Below, piece after piece: positions 25,269 through 34,219 of a DNA stretch of 64,000 bases; the stretch's first letter is position 1, and every line of letters starts with the position of its first letter. A model generated the notes under the pieces. That model saw only the letters and a list, made by a program, of their open reading frames with translations, searched no databases and was not told the origin of the DNA. Both the position numbers and the translations under genes were made by a program. Location: NCBI GenBank assembly GCA_963739395.1, contig CAVUAE010000001.1, forward strand, positions 806,001 to 870,000, written 5' to 3'. This DNA comes from RBG-13-51-18 sp963739395 (GTDB lineage: Bacteria; Chloroflexota; Dehalococcoidia; Dehalococcoidales; RBG-16-60-22).

Positions 25269-26501
25269 ATGACAACTGCTATTCTTATTGTTCTTGTTCT
25301 AACACTAGGTGTTCTCTCCTTTCTTGCTATACGAACCAAACAGGGACAGAACAAAAACGCCGAAATTACTCAGCTTAAGGTAGAAAAGGCTAAATTGGAG
25401 GCTGATATCGTAAATGAAAGAAAGACTTCCGAGGAGAAAATAAAACTCCTTCAGGACTCGGAGGTAAGACTAAAGACAGAATTCGAGAACCTTGCTAATA
25501 AAATTTTTGAAGACAAAGGAAAGGCAATTTCTAACGAGAACCATCAAAGAATATCCAGTCTACTAGATCCATTCAAAACACAACTAGATTCTTTTCGGCA
25601 AAGAATTGATGCGGTTCATACAGAGGATACTAAACAATCAACAGAACTTAAGGAACAAGTTAAACAGCTTCAAAATTTAAGCAATCAAGTTAGTAGCGAT
25701 GCCAATAAATTAGCGCTTGCTATAAAAGGTGATGCCAAGAAACAAGGTGATTGGGGAGAACTTATCATTGAGAGAATCTTTGAAGCATCTGGACTTGAAC
25801 GTGGCAGAGAATATGATGTACAAACCGCTATGTATACTGAAGATGGCAGGCTACAAAAACCAGACTTTATCGTGTATCTTCCAGGAGACAAAGTTGTAAT
25901 TATAGATTCTAAAGTTTCTCTCACCGCTTATGAACGTTATTGTAGAGTTGATGAAGATAAAGAAAAAACCGAAGCTCTTTCTGAGCATCTTAAATCAGTC
26001 CGTAATCATGTTAATGAACTATGCTCAAAAGATTACACCCAACTTCTCGGTAATAGGACTCTAGACTTTGTGGTTATGTGTATACCTTTAGAGCCAGCCT
26101 TTCAAACAGCACTGAAGATCGATAATAACCTATTATACGACATAGCAAACACAAAAATCGTCATCACTGGTCCTGCTACCTTGATGATCACACTCAAACT
26201 AATTGCCCAAATATGGCGTCGTGAACATGAGAATCAAAATGCAGAAGTTATCGCTGAGAAAGCAGGGCGAATTTATGACCAAGTAAGACTAATTGTGGAA
26301 TCAATGACCGAGGCTCAAAAAAAATTGGCCGGTGTTACTGATTCTTTCGATGAAGCACTAAAACGATTATACTTAGGGAAGGGTAATCTTGTTGGCAAAG
26401 TGGAGGAAATTCGCCTTCTTGGAGCTAAAGTGAATAAACTATTACCAAACAATATCGTAGAAGGAAGTGGAGTCATAGAAGATCAAAGTCCTTCCAGTTA
26501 G
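25269..26501 (+). CDS. rmuC: DNA recombination protein RmuC
   Basis: 410 residues from the ATG at 25269. A TTG start at 25233 adds 12 residues with no RBS. An N-terminal membrane helix (AILIVLVLTLGVLSFLAI) is followed by a coiled coil to about residue 150 and the RmuC nuclease-like core: GDWGELIIERIFEASGL and KPDFIVYLPGDKVVIIDSK, a PD-(D/E)xK-like site. RmuC limits recombination-associated inversions. The gene and its flanks (25072-26700) are more AT-rich than neighbours, which hints at horizontal acquisition. Confidence 0.92.
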   Translation: MTTAILIVLVLTLGVLSFLAIRTKQGQNKNAEITQLKVEKAKLEADIVNERKTSEEKIKLLQDSEVRLKTEFENLANKIFEDKGKAISNENHQRISSLLDPFKTQLDSFRQRIDAVHTEDTKQSTELKEQVKQLQNLSNQVSSDANKLALAIKGDAKKQGDWGELIIERIFEASGLERGREYDVQTAMYTEDGRLQKPDFIVYLPGDKVVIIDSKVSLTAYERYCRVDEDKEKTEALSEHLKSVRNHVNELCSKDYTQLLGNRTLDFVVMCIPLEPAFQTALKIDNNLLYDIANTKIVITGPATLMITLKLIAQIWRREHENQNAEVIAEKAGRIYDQVRLIVESMTEAQKKLAGVTDSFDEALKRLYLGKGNLVGKVEEIRLLGAKVNKLLPNNIVEGSGVIEDQSPSS

Positions 26502-26708
26502 TCTATAAAACTTCTACGAAAACCCCTTTCCAATTCAAACTACTTACTATCAACTAATTACTTACCTTTTTCTACCAACACACCTATATATCTTACCCTG
26601 TCATTTTCAATAAATACCCTCCCAGTGACACTCGCGGTTTTTTCCTGTAAAATGGAATTAGGTTTTTCATTTTTCTCACACACCTGATTTCTTCTTTTGA
26701 AAGACTGC

Positions 26709-28007
26709 ATGAGCAAAAAACTAAACCAATTCAAGGGTGACGACGATATAGAAAGACCCGTATACAGCGGGAGTGTCATATCGTTCGGTTTTTCCAAAAC
26801 CTTCGTATCTTTTAAAAATCCCGTCTATCGCCTCTACTATTTATCTATGGTAGGGCACTGGTCTTCCATGAACATGCAGATGCTGGCGCGTAACCTGCTC
26901 GTTTACCGCATCAATCCCTCCGGCGCCATCCTTGGCATTCTGGCACTGGCTAATGCCATACCGATGATTATATTTACGCTGCCCGGCGGCGTTATGGCGG
27001 ATAGATTCCAAAAAAAGACTATCATCCAGTTTTGCCAGATAATTTCCATCGTCGTGTCACTGGCGACAACGGCTATTTTGATGATTGGCTATTTAAGTCC
27101 GGAACATCCGGAGTCGTGGTGGGTGCTGGTGGTCAGCGGGGCTTTACAAGGGGCGGTAATGGGCTTTATGCTGCCGGCGCGTTCGGCGATTATCTCCGAG
27201 ATAGTCGAGCCCAAGCACCTCATGAACGCCATATCTTTAAACAACCTGGGGATGAACGTCTTCCGCGTGCTTTCCCCAGCGCTGGCAGGCTTTCTCATCG
27301 ATGCTTTCGATTTCTGGGTAGTCTACGCCATCATGTCCGTAATGATTGTCATGTCATGGATATTCATCCTGTTCGTGCCGCCTGCCAAAGCCAAAACCGT
27401 CGAAGGCGGCAACTCTCTGCAAGATGTTGTTGAAGGCTGGCGCTATATCCGCGGCGAAAAAACGATACTCGTCGTGCTGATATTCACCGTGCTCGTCATC
27501 GTTCTTGGTTCACCTTATGGCCAGCTGCTGCCCATGTTCACCGAGGATATCCTTAAGGTAAGCGCGACGGATATGGGTATATTAATCGCTGTGTCCGGCG
27601 TCGGCGCAATTATTGGTTCGCTTATATTGGCGTCTTTAATGAACCGCAAGCGCGGCATGATACTGCTTTTCGCCGGTATCGTTTTAGGCGTGGCACTCAT
27701 CGGCTTTTCTTTCTCCTCATGGTGGTATTTATCGCTGGGTTTGATCGTCTTTATCGGTATGGGCAGCACGATAGAAATGGCGCTGGGCAACTCGCTGGTG
27801 CAGTATTATACCGACGCCATCCATCGCGGTCGGGTGATGAGTTTCCTCATGTTAGGATTCGGTCTCGGCAGCCTCGGAACTTTCTTCGCCGGTATGTTAG
27901 CGGAAGTTGTCGGAGCGCCGATAGCGGTTGGGAGCATGGCAATACTACTGGTTATAATCACGCTATACCTGTTAGTTACATCGAAAAGGGTGCGTAAACT
28001 GGACTAG
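26709..28007 (+). CDS. MFS exporter (EntS-like)
   Basis: 432 residues from the ATG at 26709, with about 12 hydrophobic helices after a 35-residue polar N-terminus. The loop GGVMADRFQKKTI between helices 2 and 3 is the MFS signature, and FRVLSPALAGFLID recurs in the MFS_3/EntS group, which exports siderophores or drugs. Substrate unknown. It is followed 45 bases later by a peptidase gene on the same strand. Confidence 0.88.
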   Translation: MSKKLNQFKGDDDIERPVYSGSVISFGFSKTFVSFKNPVYRLYYLSMVGHWSSMNMQMLARNLLVYRINPSGAILGILALANAIPMIIFTLPGGVMADRFQKKTIIQFCQIISIVVSLATTAILMIGYLSPEHPESWWVLVVSGALQGAVMGFMLPARSAIISEIVEPKHLMNAISLNNLGMNVFRVLSPALAGFLIDAFDFWVVYAIMSVMIVMSWIFILFVPPAKAKTVEGGNSLQDVVEGWRYIRGEKTILVVLIFTVLVIVLGSPYGQLLPMFTEDILKVSATDMGILIAVSGVGAIIGSLILASLMNRKRGMILLFAGIVLGVALIGFSFSSWWYLSLGLIVFIGMGSTIEMALGNSLVQYYTDAIHRGRVMSFLMLGFGLGSLGTFFAGMLAEVVGAPIAVGSMAILLVIITLYLLVTSKRVRKLD

Positions 28008-28052
28008 CGAGTGTTGACAGTTACTAGCCCAGGGTTTACAGTAAAGGGACTT

Positions 28053-29321
28053 ATGAATATGTACGAAAAAGTAACACTGGATAACGGATTACGCTTAATT
28101 ACCGCCGCTATGCCGTCCACACGTTCGGTAGCGATTAACTTTTTCATCGGCACTGGCTCCAGATACGAAAATAATGTTGAAGCCGGCATCTCACACTTTA
28201 TCGAGCATATGTGCTTCAAGGGCACGGAAAAACGCCCCACGCCAATTGAAATTTCCTCGGTCATCGAGGGGGTGGGGGGCATGCTTAATGCCGGTACGGA
28301 TAAAGAGCTGACCGTTTATTGGTGCAAAGTGGCGCAGCCTCATTTCGGACGAGCTCTTGACGTGATGGCGGATATTTTACTCAATTCCAAGTTCGACCCC
28401 GCCGAGATAGAAAAGGAAAGACAGGTTATTATCGAAGAAATTAATATGTCTCTGGACCTGCCGGCAGCGCGGGTTTCCATGCTCCTTGACGAGATAATGT
28501 GGCCCGGTCATGCGCTGGGACGTGATATCGCCGGCAGTAAAGAGACGGTGACAGGTATCACCCGGGCGATGATGCTCGATTACATGGCGGGGCAATACCA
28601 GCCGGAAAATGCCGTGCTGGCGATAGCCGGCGCCATCGACCATAAAGAAACAGTCGAAGCTGTTAACCAGGTATTGAAAGACTGGGGAAAAAAACGACCG
28701 CCAGCGAAATATACGGCTTACCAAAATACAGAGGGTCGGCGTGTGTCTATCGAAAAACGCGAAACCGAGCAAACGCAGATGTGCCTGGCTCTGCCGGGGC
28801 TATCGCTAGTTCACCCCGAGCGTTTCAAGCTCGACCTGCTGAACATCATCCTCGGCGAGGGCATGAGCAGTCGACTCTTTACGGAAATCCGCGATAAGCT
28901 GGGACTAGCCTATAGCATCCAGAGCTACGCCGAGCACTTCCTCGATACCGGGGCGATGGTGATATCCGCCGGCGTGGATAATAAAAATCTGGCGGTAGCG
29001 ATTGAGGCCATTACCAAAGAATTAATACGCCTCAAAGAAAAAATACCGGAAACAGAGATAAATAAAGCTAAAGAGTTATTTAAAGGGCGTATCTTCTTAC
29101 GCATGGAGGACAGCCGCAGTGTCGCCAGCTGGACGGGCAGCCAGGAAATTTTATTGGGTAAAATCATGACCATTGATGATGTTATTGCCATTATCGAAGC
29201 TATTACCGCTGAAGAGCTGCAAAAATTAGCTGAAGAACTATTGATAGGCGAGAAGCTTCATTTAGTTGCTGTAGGACCAATCGACCCGGAAAAAGACTGG
29301 GAAGATTTGTTAAAGCTTTAA
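28053..29321 (+). CDS. M16-family zinc peptidase (processing-peptidase-like)
   Basis: 422 residues from the ATG at 28053, which has AAAGGGA upstream. The GTG at 28011 has no RBS. The inverted zinc motif HFIEH lies near residue 50, with the downstream Glu in ERQVIIEEINMSLD, and a second M16 half has LGLAYSIQSYAEHFLDTG (the RxxY-like region). This matches mitochondrial-processing-peptidase-like bacterial enzymes. Cytoplasmic, no signal. It overlaps the convergent DUF5714 gene by four bases. Confidence 0.93.
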   Translation: MNMYEKVTLDNGLRLITAAMPSTRSVAINFFIGTGSRYENNVEAGISHFIEHMCFKGTEKRPTPIEISSVIEGVGGMLNAGTDKELTVYWCKVAQPHFGRALDVMADILLNSKFDPAEIEKERQVIIEEINMSLDLPAARVSMLLDEIMWPGHALGRDIAGSKETVTGITRAMMLDYMAGQYQPENAVLAIAGAIDHKETVEAVNQVLKDWGKKRPPAKYTAYQNTEGRRVSIEKRETEQTQMCLALPGLSLVHPERFKLDLLNIILGEGMSSRLFTEIRDKLGLAYSIQSYAEHFLDTGAMVISAGVDNKNLAVAIEAITKELIRLKEKIPETEINKAKELFKGRIFLRMEDSRSVASWTGSQEILLGKIMTIDDVIAIIEAITAEELQKLAEELLIGEKLHLVAVGPIDPEKDWEDLLKL

Positions 29322-30010
29322 TCCTGATAGTAAGGGCAGGCTTCCTTGATACACTCGCGATTACGCGAAACGTATTGGCACTTAATTTTCTTATCGATTT
29401 TCAGGTCAATATTCATGCGTTTCTTTAAAAACTCGACGGCGGCTTCTAAAGCCTTACGGCTCGCCCTTTTACAGCAGCGCGCACCGCCGTCAATCATTTT
29501 GCCTAAAGCGAAAGCCGTCGCCTCGTTAGCCAATGCCCGTGTCTTACCGGTTAGCGGCGTCGCCCCGGTAAGCACACTAACAGCCGTGCCCACCCCGATG
29601 CCCCCGCCGCAGGCGCCGTAAAAACCACACCACCCGCCCGGCACTTTAGAGCCTCTTTCGATAGCCTTTTCCACCGCCCCTTCTGGCACGGGATAGCCGG
29701 CGTTTTTCACCGCCGCGATGATAATCGCCGGCACCATGGCGTGGTGCTCGGGACCGTGCATCGGCACCGAGGGGTGGGACATTACTTTTTCCAGTATTTC
29801 CGCAGGGTCAGCGCTTTTAGTTGAACTCAACACATCGCGTAAAATATCCAGCGTCCCCCGACTATGGCAGGCGTCGCAAACGTAATGCCCCTCGGGACAA
29901 TATATCAGGGCGGCTTGCTCTTGACCGCAAAAGTTACAACGCTTTAAAACCTCTTTCGTGCCGTAGACTAAAGGCTTACCGCAGACGCCGCAGTTTTCTT
30001 TAGATTCCAT
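29318..30010 (-). CDS. Cys-rich DUF5714 protein
   Basis: 230 residues from the ATG at 30010. The N-terminus carries zinc-ribbon pairs CGVCGK and CNFCGQ, then CPEGHYVCDACHS. The middle has GGWCGFYGACGGGIGVG and GGARCCKRAS, and the C-terminus CQYVSRNRECIKEACPYY. This matches the DUF5714 family of anaerobes, which has no settled function. The many Cys suggest zinc and perhaps Fe-S binding. Monocistronic, convergent with the M16 peptidase. Confidence 0.72.
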   Translation of the reverse strand: MESKENCGVCGKPLVYGTKEVLKRCNFCGQEQAALIYCPEGHYVCDACHSRGTLDILRDVLSSTKSADPAEILEKVMSHPSVPMHGPEHHAMVPAIIIAAVKNAGYPVPEGAVEKAIERGSKVPGGWCGFYGACGGGIGVGTAVSVLTGATPLTGKTRALANEATAFALGKMIDGGARCCKRASRKALEAAVEFLKKRMNIDLKIDKKIKCQYVSRNRECIKEACPYYQD

Positions 30011-30066
30011 CAACAAACCTCTATATTAAGTATATTGAGATAAACTCCAAGTAGCAAGAGTAAAAT

Positions 30067-30157
30067 CTCCCTTAATCCCTCCTTACGAAGGAGGGAGACG
30101 AGTTAAGGTGTGGCGTAATCACCTCTCCCCTTAATAAGGGGAGATTGAGAGGGATTT
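30067..30157. repeat. Intergenic imperfect palindrome (AATCTCCC..GGGAGATT family)
   Basis: The segment starts AAATCTCCCTTAATCCCTCC and ends GGGGAGATTGAGAGGGATTT, giving an overall inverted repeat with internal hairpins (CTCCTTacGAAGGAG and CCCCTTAATAAGGGG). Related sequence occurs at 45467-45508. Confidence 0.6.
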
Positions 30158-30161
30158 TGTT

Positions 30162-30193
30162 AAAAAATAGCCCCGATTTTCACCGGGGCTATT
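30162..30193 (-). terminator. Intrinsic terminator of groESL
   Basis: AATAGCCCCG (30166-30175) pairs with CGGGGCTATT (30184-30193). On the minus strand the stem is followed by a T run. It lies about 30 bases after the groEL stop. Confidence 0.85.
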
Positions 30194-30224
30194 CTGTTTA
30201 CTTCTTAAATTTTAGGCTTTTGAG

Positions 30225-31856
30225 TTACATCCCGTAGTCCATACCGCCCATACCGCCACCGCCGGGCATTGCGGCAGCTTCTTTCTTTTCCGGGATATCC
30301 GCCACCAACGATTCGGTCACCAATACCATTACAGCAATACTGGCAGCATTTTCCAGAGCCGTGCGGACGACCTTGGTGGGGTCGATGATGCCTTTGACAA
30401 CCATATCACCGAATTCGTCCTTCTCGGCATCATAGCCGATGCCTTTCTTGCTCTTTTTAACCGTATCAACAACAACCGCGCCATCTTTGCCGGCATTGGT
30501 AGCAATCCAGCGTAAGGGCTCATTAACAGCCTTGCGGATGATATCGACGCCGGTAGCTTCATCACCGGTAACAGCTAACTTATCCAGCACTGATAGTGAA
30601 TTGAGTAAACCGACGCCGCCGCCGGGCAGGATGCCTTCCTCAACCGCAGCGCGAGTAGCCGAGAGAGCATCTTCAACGCGGTGTTTCTTTTCCTTAAGCT
30701 CAACTTCGGTGGAAGCGCCGACCTTGATAACAGCAACACCGCCGACCAGTTTAGCTTGCCGTTCCTGGAGTTTTTCTTTATCGAAATCTGAGGTGGTTTC
30801 TTCAACCTGGGCTTTAATCTGTTTAATCCGAGCCTTGATTTCTGCTTCGGAGCCTTTGCCTTCGACGATAGTGGTGTTATCTTTATCGGAAGTCACGCGG
30901 CGGGCACGACCGAGGTCTTCCACAGTGACAGAATCGAGCTTCCGCCCCATCTCTTCCGAGATAACCTTGCCACCGGTGAGAATAGCCATATCTTCAAGCA
31001 TTGCCTTGCGGCGATCGCCAAAGCCGGGGGCTTTTACACCCAGCACGTTGATGGTGCCGCGAAGTTTGTTAACCACCAGCGTAGCCAGCGCCTCGCCGTC
31101 GATGTCCTCGGCGACGATAAGCAGGTTCTTGGATACCTGAAGAATTTTTTCCAGCGCGGGCAGAATATCGGCCACGGCTGAAATTTTCTTATCCGTAATC
31201 AGAATATACGGGTCTTCGATAACAGCTTCCATGCGCTCGGCATTGGTGACAAAATAAGCGCTGACATAGCCGCGGTCGAACTGCATGCCTTCGACATATT
31301 CGATTTCATACTTGGTGCCCTTGGATTCTTCGACGGTGATGACGCCATCCTTGCCGACTTTTTCCATGACCTCGGCGAGTAAGTCGCCGATTTCTTTGTC
31401 TTTGGCAGTGATAGTGCCTACCTGGGCAATCTGCGCTTTGTCTTTGATTTCCGTCGAGGATTTTTTCAGCTGCTCGACGATCGCCGCAGTTGCCTTCTGG
31501 ATGCCCCGCTTTAACGCCTGGGACTCGGCGCCAGCGGCGATATTTTTGAAACCGCCGGTAATTATAGCATGAGCTAAAATAGTTGAGGTAGTAGTGCCGT
31601 CGCCGCAAGCGTCATTGGTCTTGCTGGCGGCTTCTTTGACCAGCTGCACGCCCATATTTTCGAACGGTTCGGGCAATTCGATGTCTTTGGCGATGGTTAC
31701 GCCATCATCAATAACCGAGGGCGCGCCCCATTTTTTATCCAAAGCAACGCAGTGGCCCCGCGGACCAAGAGTAACTTTTACCGCATCCGCCAGAGCATCG
31801 ATGCCCTTTTTCAAAGCGTGCCTAGCATCTTCACCGAAAATAATTTGTTTTGCCAT
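30225..31856 (-). CDS. groEL: Chaperonin GroEL
   Basis: 543 residues, standard Hsp60 length. It has the ATP-site motifs LGPRGHCVALDKKWG, NDACGDGTTTSTILAHAI and LPGGGVGLL, and ends in the usual flexible GGMGGMDYGM tail. It forms the double-ring folding chamber with GroES. It follows groES by 40 bases with an AAGGAGG RBS, and the operon is preceded by a CIRCE element. Confidence 0.99.
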   Translation of the reverse strand: MAKQIIFGEDARHALKKGIDALADAVKVTLGPRGHCVALDKKWGAPSVIDDGVTIAKDIELPEPFENMGVQLVKEAASKTNDACGDGTTTSTILAHAIITGGFKNIAAGAESQALKRGIQKATAAIVEQLKKSSTEIKDKAQIAQVGTITAKDKEIGDLLAEVMEKVGKDGVITVEESKGTKYEIEYVEGMQFDRGYVSAYFVTNAERMEAVIEDPYILITDKKISAVADILPALEKILQVSKNLLIVAEDIDGEALATLVVNKLRGTINVLGVKAPGFGDRRKAMLEDMAILTGGKVISEEMGRKLDSVTVEDLGRARRVTSDKDNTTIVEGKGSEAEIKARIKQIKAQVEETTSDFDKEKLQERQAKLVGGVAVIKVGASTEVELKEKKHRVEDALSATRAAVEEGILPGGGVGLLNSLSVLDKLAVTGDEATGVDIIRKAVNEPLRWIATNAGKDGAVVVDTVKKSKKGIGYDAEKDEFGDMVVKGIIDPTKVVRTALENAASIAVMVLVTESLVADIPEKKEAAAMPGGGGMGGMDYGM

Positions 31857-31896
31857 AATCTTCCTCCTTCAGGACGAGTCCTTACCTTCCCTTATA

Positions 31897-32193
31897 TTAT
31901 TTTGATTTCTTCGCCAGAATATCACTCTCGCGGAGAATCATCATCTCGACATCATCTATTTTGATTTCCGTGCCTCCGTATTTGGCGTAAATCACTCTAT
32001 CGCCAACCTTGAGGTCCATGGGAATCCGCTTGCCGTTCTCATCCAGCTTGCCCGGTCCAACGGCAACGACTTCTCCCTCCTGGGGTTTTTCCTTAGCCGT
32101 ATCCGGAAGGTATATACCGGATTTAGTTTTTTCTTCTTGCTCGATGGGCTTTACCAGGACACGGTCGGCGAGCGGTTGTAGTTTGGCTGCCAT
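31897..32193 (-). CDS. groES: Co-chaperonin GroES
   Basis: 98 residues. PLADRVLVKPIEQEEKTKSGIYLPDTAKEKPQEGEVVAVGPG is read directly as the GroES core (positions 32091-32181), with the mobile loop around KSGIYLPDT and VIYAKYGGTEIKID. First gene of the operon and the cap of the GroEL ring. Regulated by the CIRCE site upstream. Confidence 0.99.
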   Translation of the reverse strand: MAAKLQPLADRVLVKPIEQEEKTKSGIYLPDTAKEKPQEGEVVAVGPGKLDENGKRIPMDLKVGDRVIYAKYGGTEIKIDDVEMMILRESDILAKKSK

Positions 32194-32239
32194 ACTTAGC
32201 CTCCTTTCTTGATTTGTCTTGAATATGTCTTGACGTTAT

Positions 32240-32276
32240 TTAGCACTCTCTGGTGGAGAGTGCTAACATCATTATA
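32240..32276 (-). promoter_or_regulatory. CIRCE operator (HrcA site) and -10 box of groESL
   Basis: TTAGCACTC (32240-32248), nine bases, GAGTGCTAA (32258-32266) is a perfect CIRCE element, the HrcA heat-shock operator. On the minus strand a TATAAT -10 box (complement of 32271-32276) sits next to it, so HrcA would cover the transcription start. No clear -35 box was found. The rest of the gap, 32277-32512, is AT-rich without other recognisable features. Confidence 0.95.
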
Positions 32277-32512
32277 ATAGCGCAGAATTAAATTCATCGC
32301 AACTTATAATATTACTAAAGATAGTATATCACAGGCAAATATCTTATTCTATCTCCTTCTTTCATTAAATATCTTTTAATTATACGAAAATTCTCTTATT
32401 TATATATATTTCATAGATTAACGTTGTATACAAACTAGCCATTTTTAATACTCTAATTCATCCTATAAAAGGAGAAGGGGGAAACATCGATGCAAGAATC
32501 GATTTAAGACTA

Positions 32513-32541
32513 TTGACGGCTTACACGGCATCGTGTAGAAT
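32513..32541 (+). promoter_or_regulatory. Promoter with embedded operator of the XRE regulator gene (Pxre)
   Basis: TTGACG (32513-32518), exactly 17 bases and TAGAAT (32536-32541). The spacer holds inverted arms TACACG and CGTGTA (32522-32537). The -10 box ends six bases before the GTG start of the regulator, so the mRNA should be leaderless. The same architecture recurs at 32787-32815. Confidence 0.75.
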
Positions 32542-32547
32542 CAAGGC

Positions 32548-32790
32548 GTGAAAAAAGAAACAAGTGATAAGAAAAGAAGGTGGGATGCTGGCAGCATCCA
32601 GGCTTTACGCCGGCATTTAGGCTTAACCCAAACCGAGCTTTCGGAAAAACTCGGCACACGGCAGCAAACCATCAGCGAATGGGAAACAGGGGTCTACCAG
32701 CCACGCGGCGCTTCGGCAAAACTGCTATCCATCGTCGCAGAACAAACCAAGTTCAAATACGATGCCTCACCGCCTAAAAAGAAGCCTTGA
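32548..32790 (+). CDS. XRE-family HTH transcriptional regulator
   Basis: 80 residues from a GTG start. After a basic N-terminus a Cro/C1-type helix-turn-helix spans about residues 17-70 (IQALRRHLGLTQTELSEKLGTRQQTISEWETG). The Cro-like size leaves no room for a ligand domain. Its promoter and the next one carry the same TACACG-type palindrome, so it is probably an autorepressor that also controls the DUF2851 gene. Its stop codon TGA lies inside the -35 box of that next promoter. Translation is probably leaderless. Confidence 0.88.
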   Translation: MKKETSDKKRRWDAGSIQALRRHLGLTQTELSEKLGTRQQTISEWETGVYQPRGASAKLLSIVAEQTKFKYDASPPKKKP

Positions 32791-32815
32791 CAAATTACAC
32801 GTTAACGTGTAATAT
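32787..32815 (+). promoter_or_regulatory. Promoter with embedded perfect palindrome upstream of the DUF2851 gene
   Basis: Perfect TTGACA (32787-32792), 17 bases and TAATAT (32810-32815). The perfect 20-base palindrome ATTACACGTTAACGTGTAAT occupies 32794-32813. Its centre lies 6.5 bases before the -10 box, exactly as in the regulator's own promoter. Confidence 0.8.
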
Positions 32816-32887
32816 AACCTTAATCCCCTGAAATACTAGTATCAGCCTCAAAACGGGCACTATTCAACTTAACAAAGGAATGTGTCT

Positions 32888-34219
32888 ATGCCCACCGCTC
32901 TTACTGAGAGACGCGTGCTGGAAATCTGGCAGGGCTCTTTGCAGGGTCGCACCGACCTGAAAACGGTAGAAAACGAGCCAATAAGAGTCGTTTATCCGGG
33001 ACGTCTTAATGACGACCGTGGCGCTGATTTTAAAGACGCGATTATCAATACCGGTAAAGGGCAACTGCGAGGTGATATCGAAATTCACGTTAAAGCCAGC
33101 TATTGGTGGACGCACCAGCACCACCAAGACCCGGCTTATAACCGGGTGATTCTCCACGTAGTCTACCAAGACGATACCGATAAACCGCTAATCCTGGAAA
33201 ACGGTTTTAGAGTGCCAACGCTGGCTTTAAACGATTATGTCGAAAATAACAGCAGCACCTCTCCCCTATCCCTCCTACCTTGCCGTGGCGCCGGTTACCG
33301 CGGGAATATGACACTAATAGCGAATATACTGGATGAAGCTGGAGACGTAAGATTCCTAAGACAGGCAGCGCGAATTAAAGAAATGATCGCAAATATGGGA
33401 CCAGGGCAGGCACTCTACCAGGGACTCATGACAGCGCTGGGCTATTCTAAAAACAAGGCAGCTATGGCGGAGCTAGCCCATCATTTACCCCTGCAGGAAC
33501 TCGAATCTTTGACCTCAAAACACGTTACGGATAACGATTTCCCAGCTTATTGCCAGGCAAGGTTGGTAGGTACAGCGGGGCTACTGCCCTCACAACGTGC
33601 TGGATATAAGCCATTGAATAGGCACATGGATGAATGGGAAGAAAAGCTGGAAAAGATATGGGCGGAGGGGAATTATAAGACATGCCTATCCGCTAAAGAC
33701 TGGCATTGTTTTAAAGTCAGACCGAGCAACCATCCGGTACGCCGTATCGCCGCGATGAGTTATCTCCTCCTCCGCTACCGTCAAAAGGGATTGTTGCTAG
33801 GTCTGGAAGACGAGCTTAAAGAGGCAATAGCTGATAACAATATCCGTCCTCTGGAACAAGCATTGCTAGTTATGCCAGATAGTTATTGGGGTTGCTATTC
33901 GGATTTCGGCATACCAGCCAGCGGTGCTGTTCCCGCGCTTTTAGGTAAAGAGCGGGCGGCGGATATCATCATTAATGTGCTTTTGCCTTTGGCTTATGTT
34001 AGGGACTTAGTAGCACCGGACGAAAAAGTGCTAAGTCTTTACCGGGATTACCACGCAGGAGCGGAAAACACGCTGGTAAAACATATGCGACAGCAGCTGG
34101 GGATAACACATCATCTGGTTAATACCGCCAGGCGGCAGCAAGGGCTGATACATCTCTACCAAACGATGTGTTTAGAGGGTAATTGTAATGCGTGCCCCTT
34201 AAATAAGGAGTCCGGCTAA
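32888..34219 (+). CDS. DUF2851 family protein, possible PD-(D/E)xK-like fold with C-terminal Cys cluster
   Basis: 443 residues from the ATG at 32888 (AAAGGA eight bases upstream; the GTG at 32882 is too close). The family has no established function. Near the N-terminus YPGRLNDDRGADFKDAII, GDIEIHVK and WTHQHHQDPAYNRVILHVV form a pattern of acidic, His and Lys residues that resembles a PD-(D/E)xK nuclease core, which is an inference. The C-terminus ends CLEGNCNACPL, a possible metal or Fe-S site. It is under a palindromic operator next to an XRE regulator gene and overlaps the convergent HAD gene by four bases. Confidence 0.7.
   Translation: MPTALTERRVLEIWQGSLQGRTDLKTVENEPIRVVYPGRLNDDRGADFKDAIINTGKGQLRGDIEIHVKASYWWTHQHHQDPAYNRVILHVVYQDDTDKPLILENGFRVPTLALNDYVENNSSTSPLSLLPCRGAGYRGNMTLIANILDEAGDVRFLRQAARIKEMIANMGPGQALYQGLMTALGYSKNKAAMAELAHHLPLQELESLTSKHVTDNDFPAYCQARLVGTAGLLPSQRAGYKPLNRHMDEWEEKLEKIWAEGNYKTCLSAKDWHCFKVRPSNHPVRRIAAMSYLLLRYRQKGLLLGLEDELKEAIADNNIRPLEQALLVMPDSYWGCYSDFGIPASGAVPALLGKERAADIIINVLLPLAYVRDLVAPDEKVLSLYRDYHAGAENTLVKHMRQQLGITHHLVNTARRQQGLIHLYQTMCLEGNCNACPLNKESG

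Noticed and set aside
25082..26700. rmuC region as a phage defence island
   Set aside because: It is AT-rich, but rmuC is a common housekeeping gene and no restriction, helicase or phage genes accompany it.
29821..30160. CRISPR-like array from repeated CTCCC/GGGAG runs
   Set aside because: There are only hairpin arms, no regularly spaced direct repeats and no cas genes.
30439..31140. 233-codon open frame opposite groEL
   Set aside because: Ser/Thr/Pro-rich translation typical of an antisense shadow; groEL codes perfectly on the other strand.
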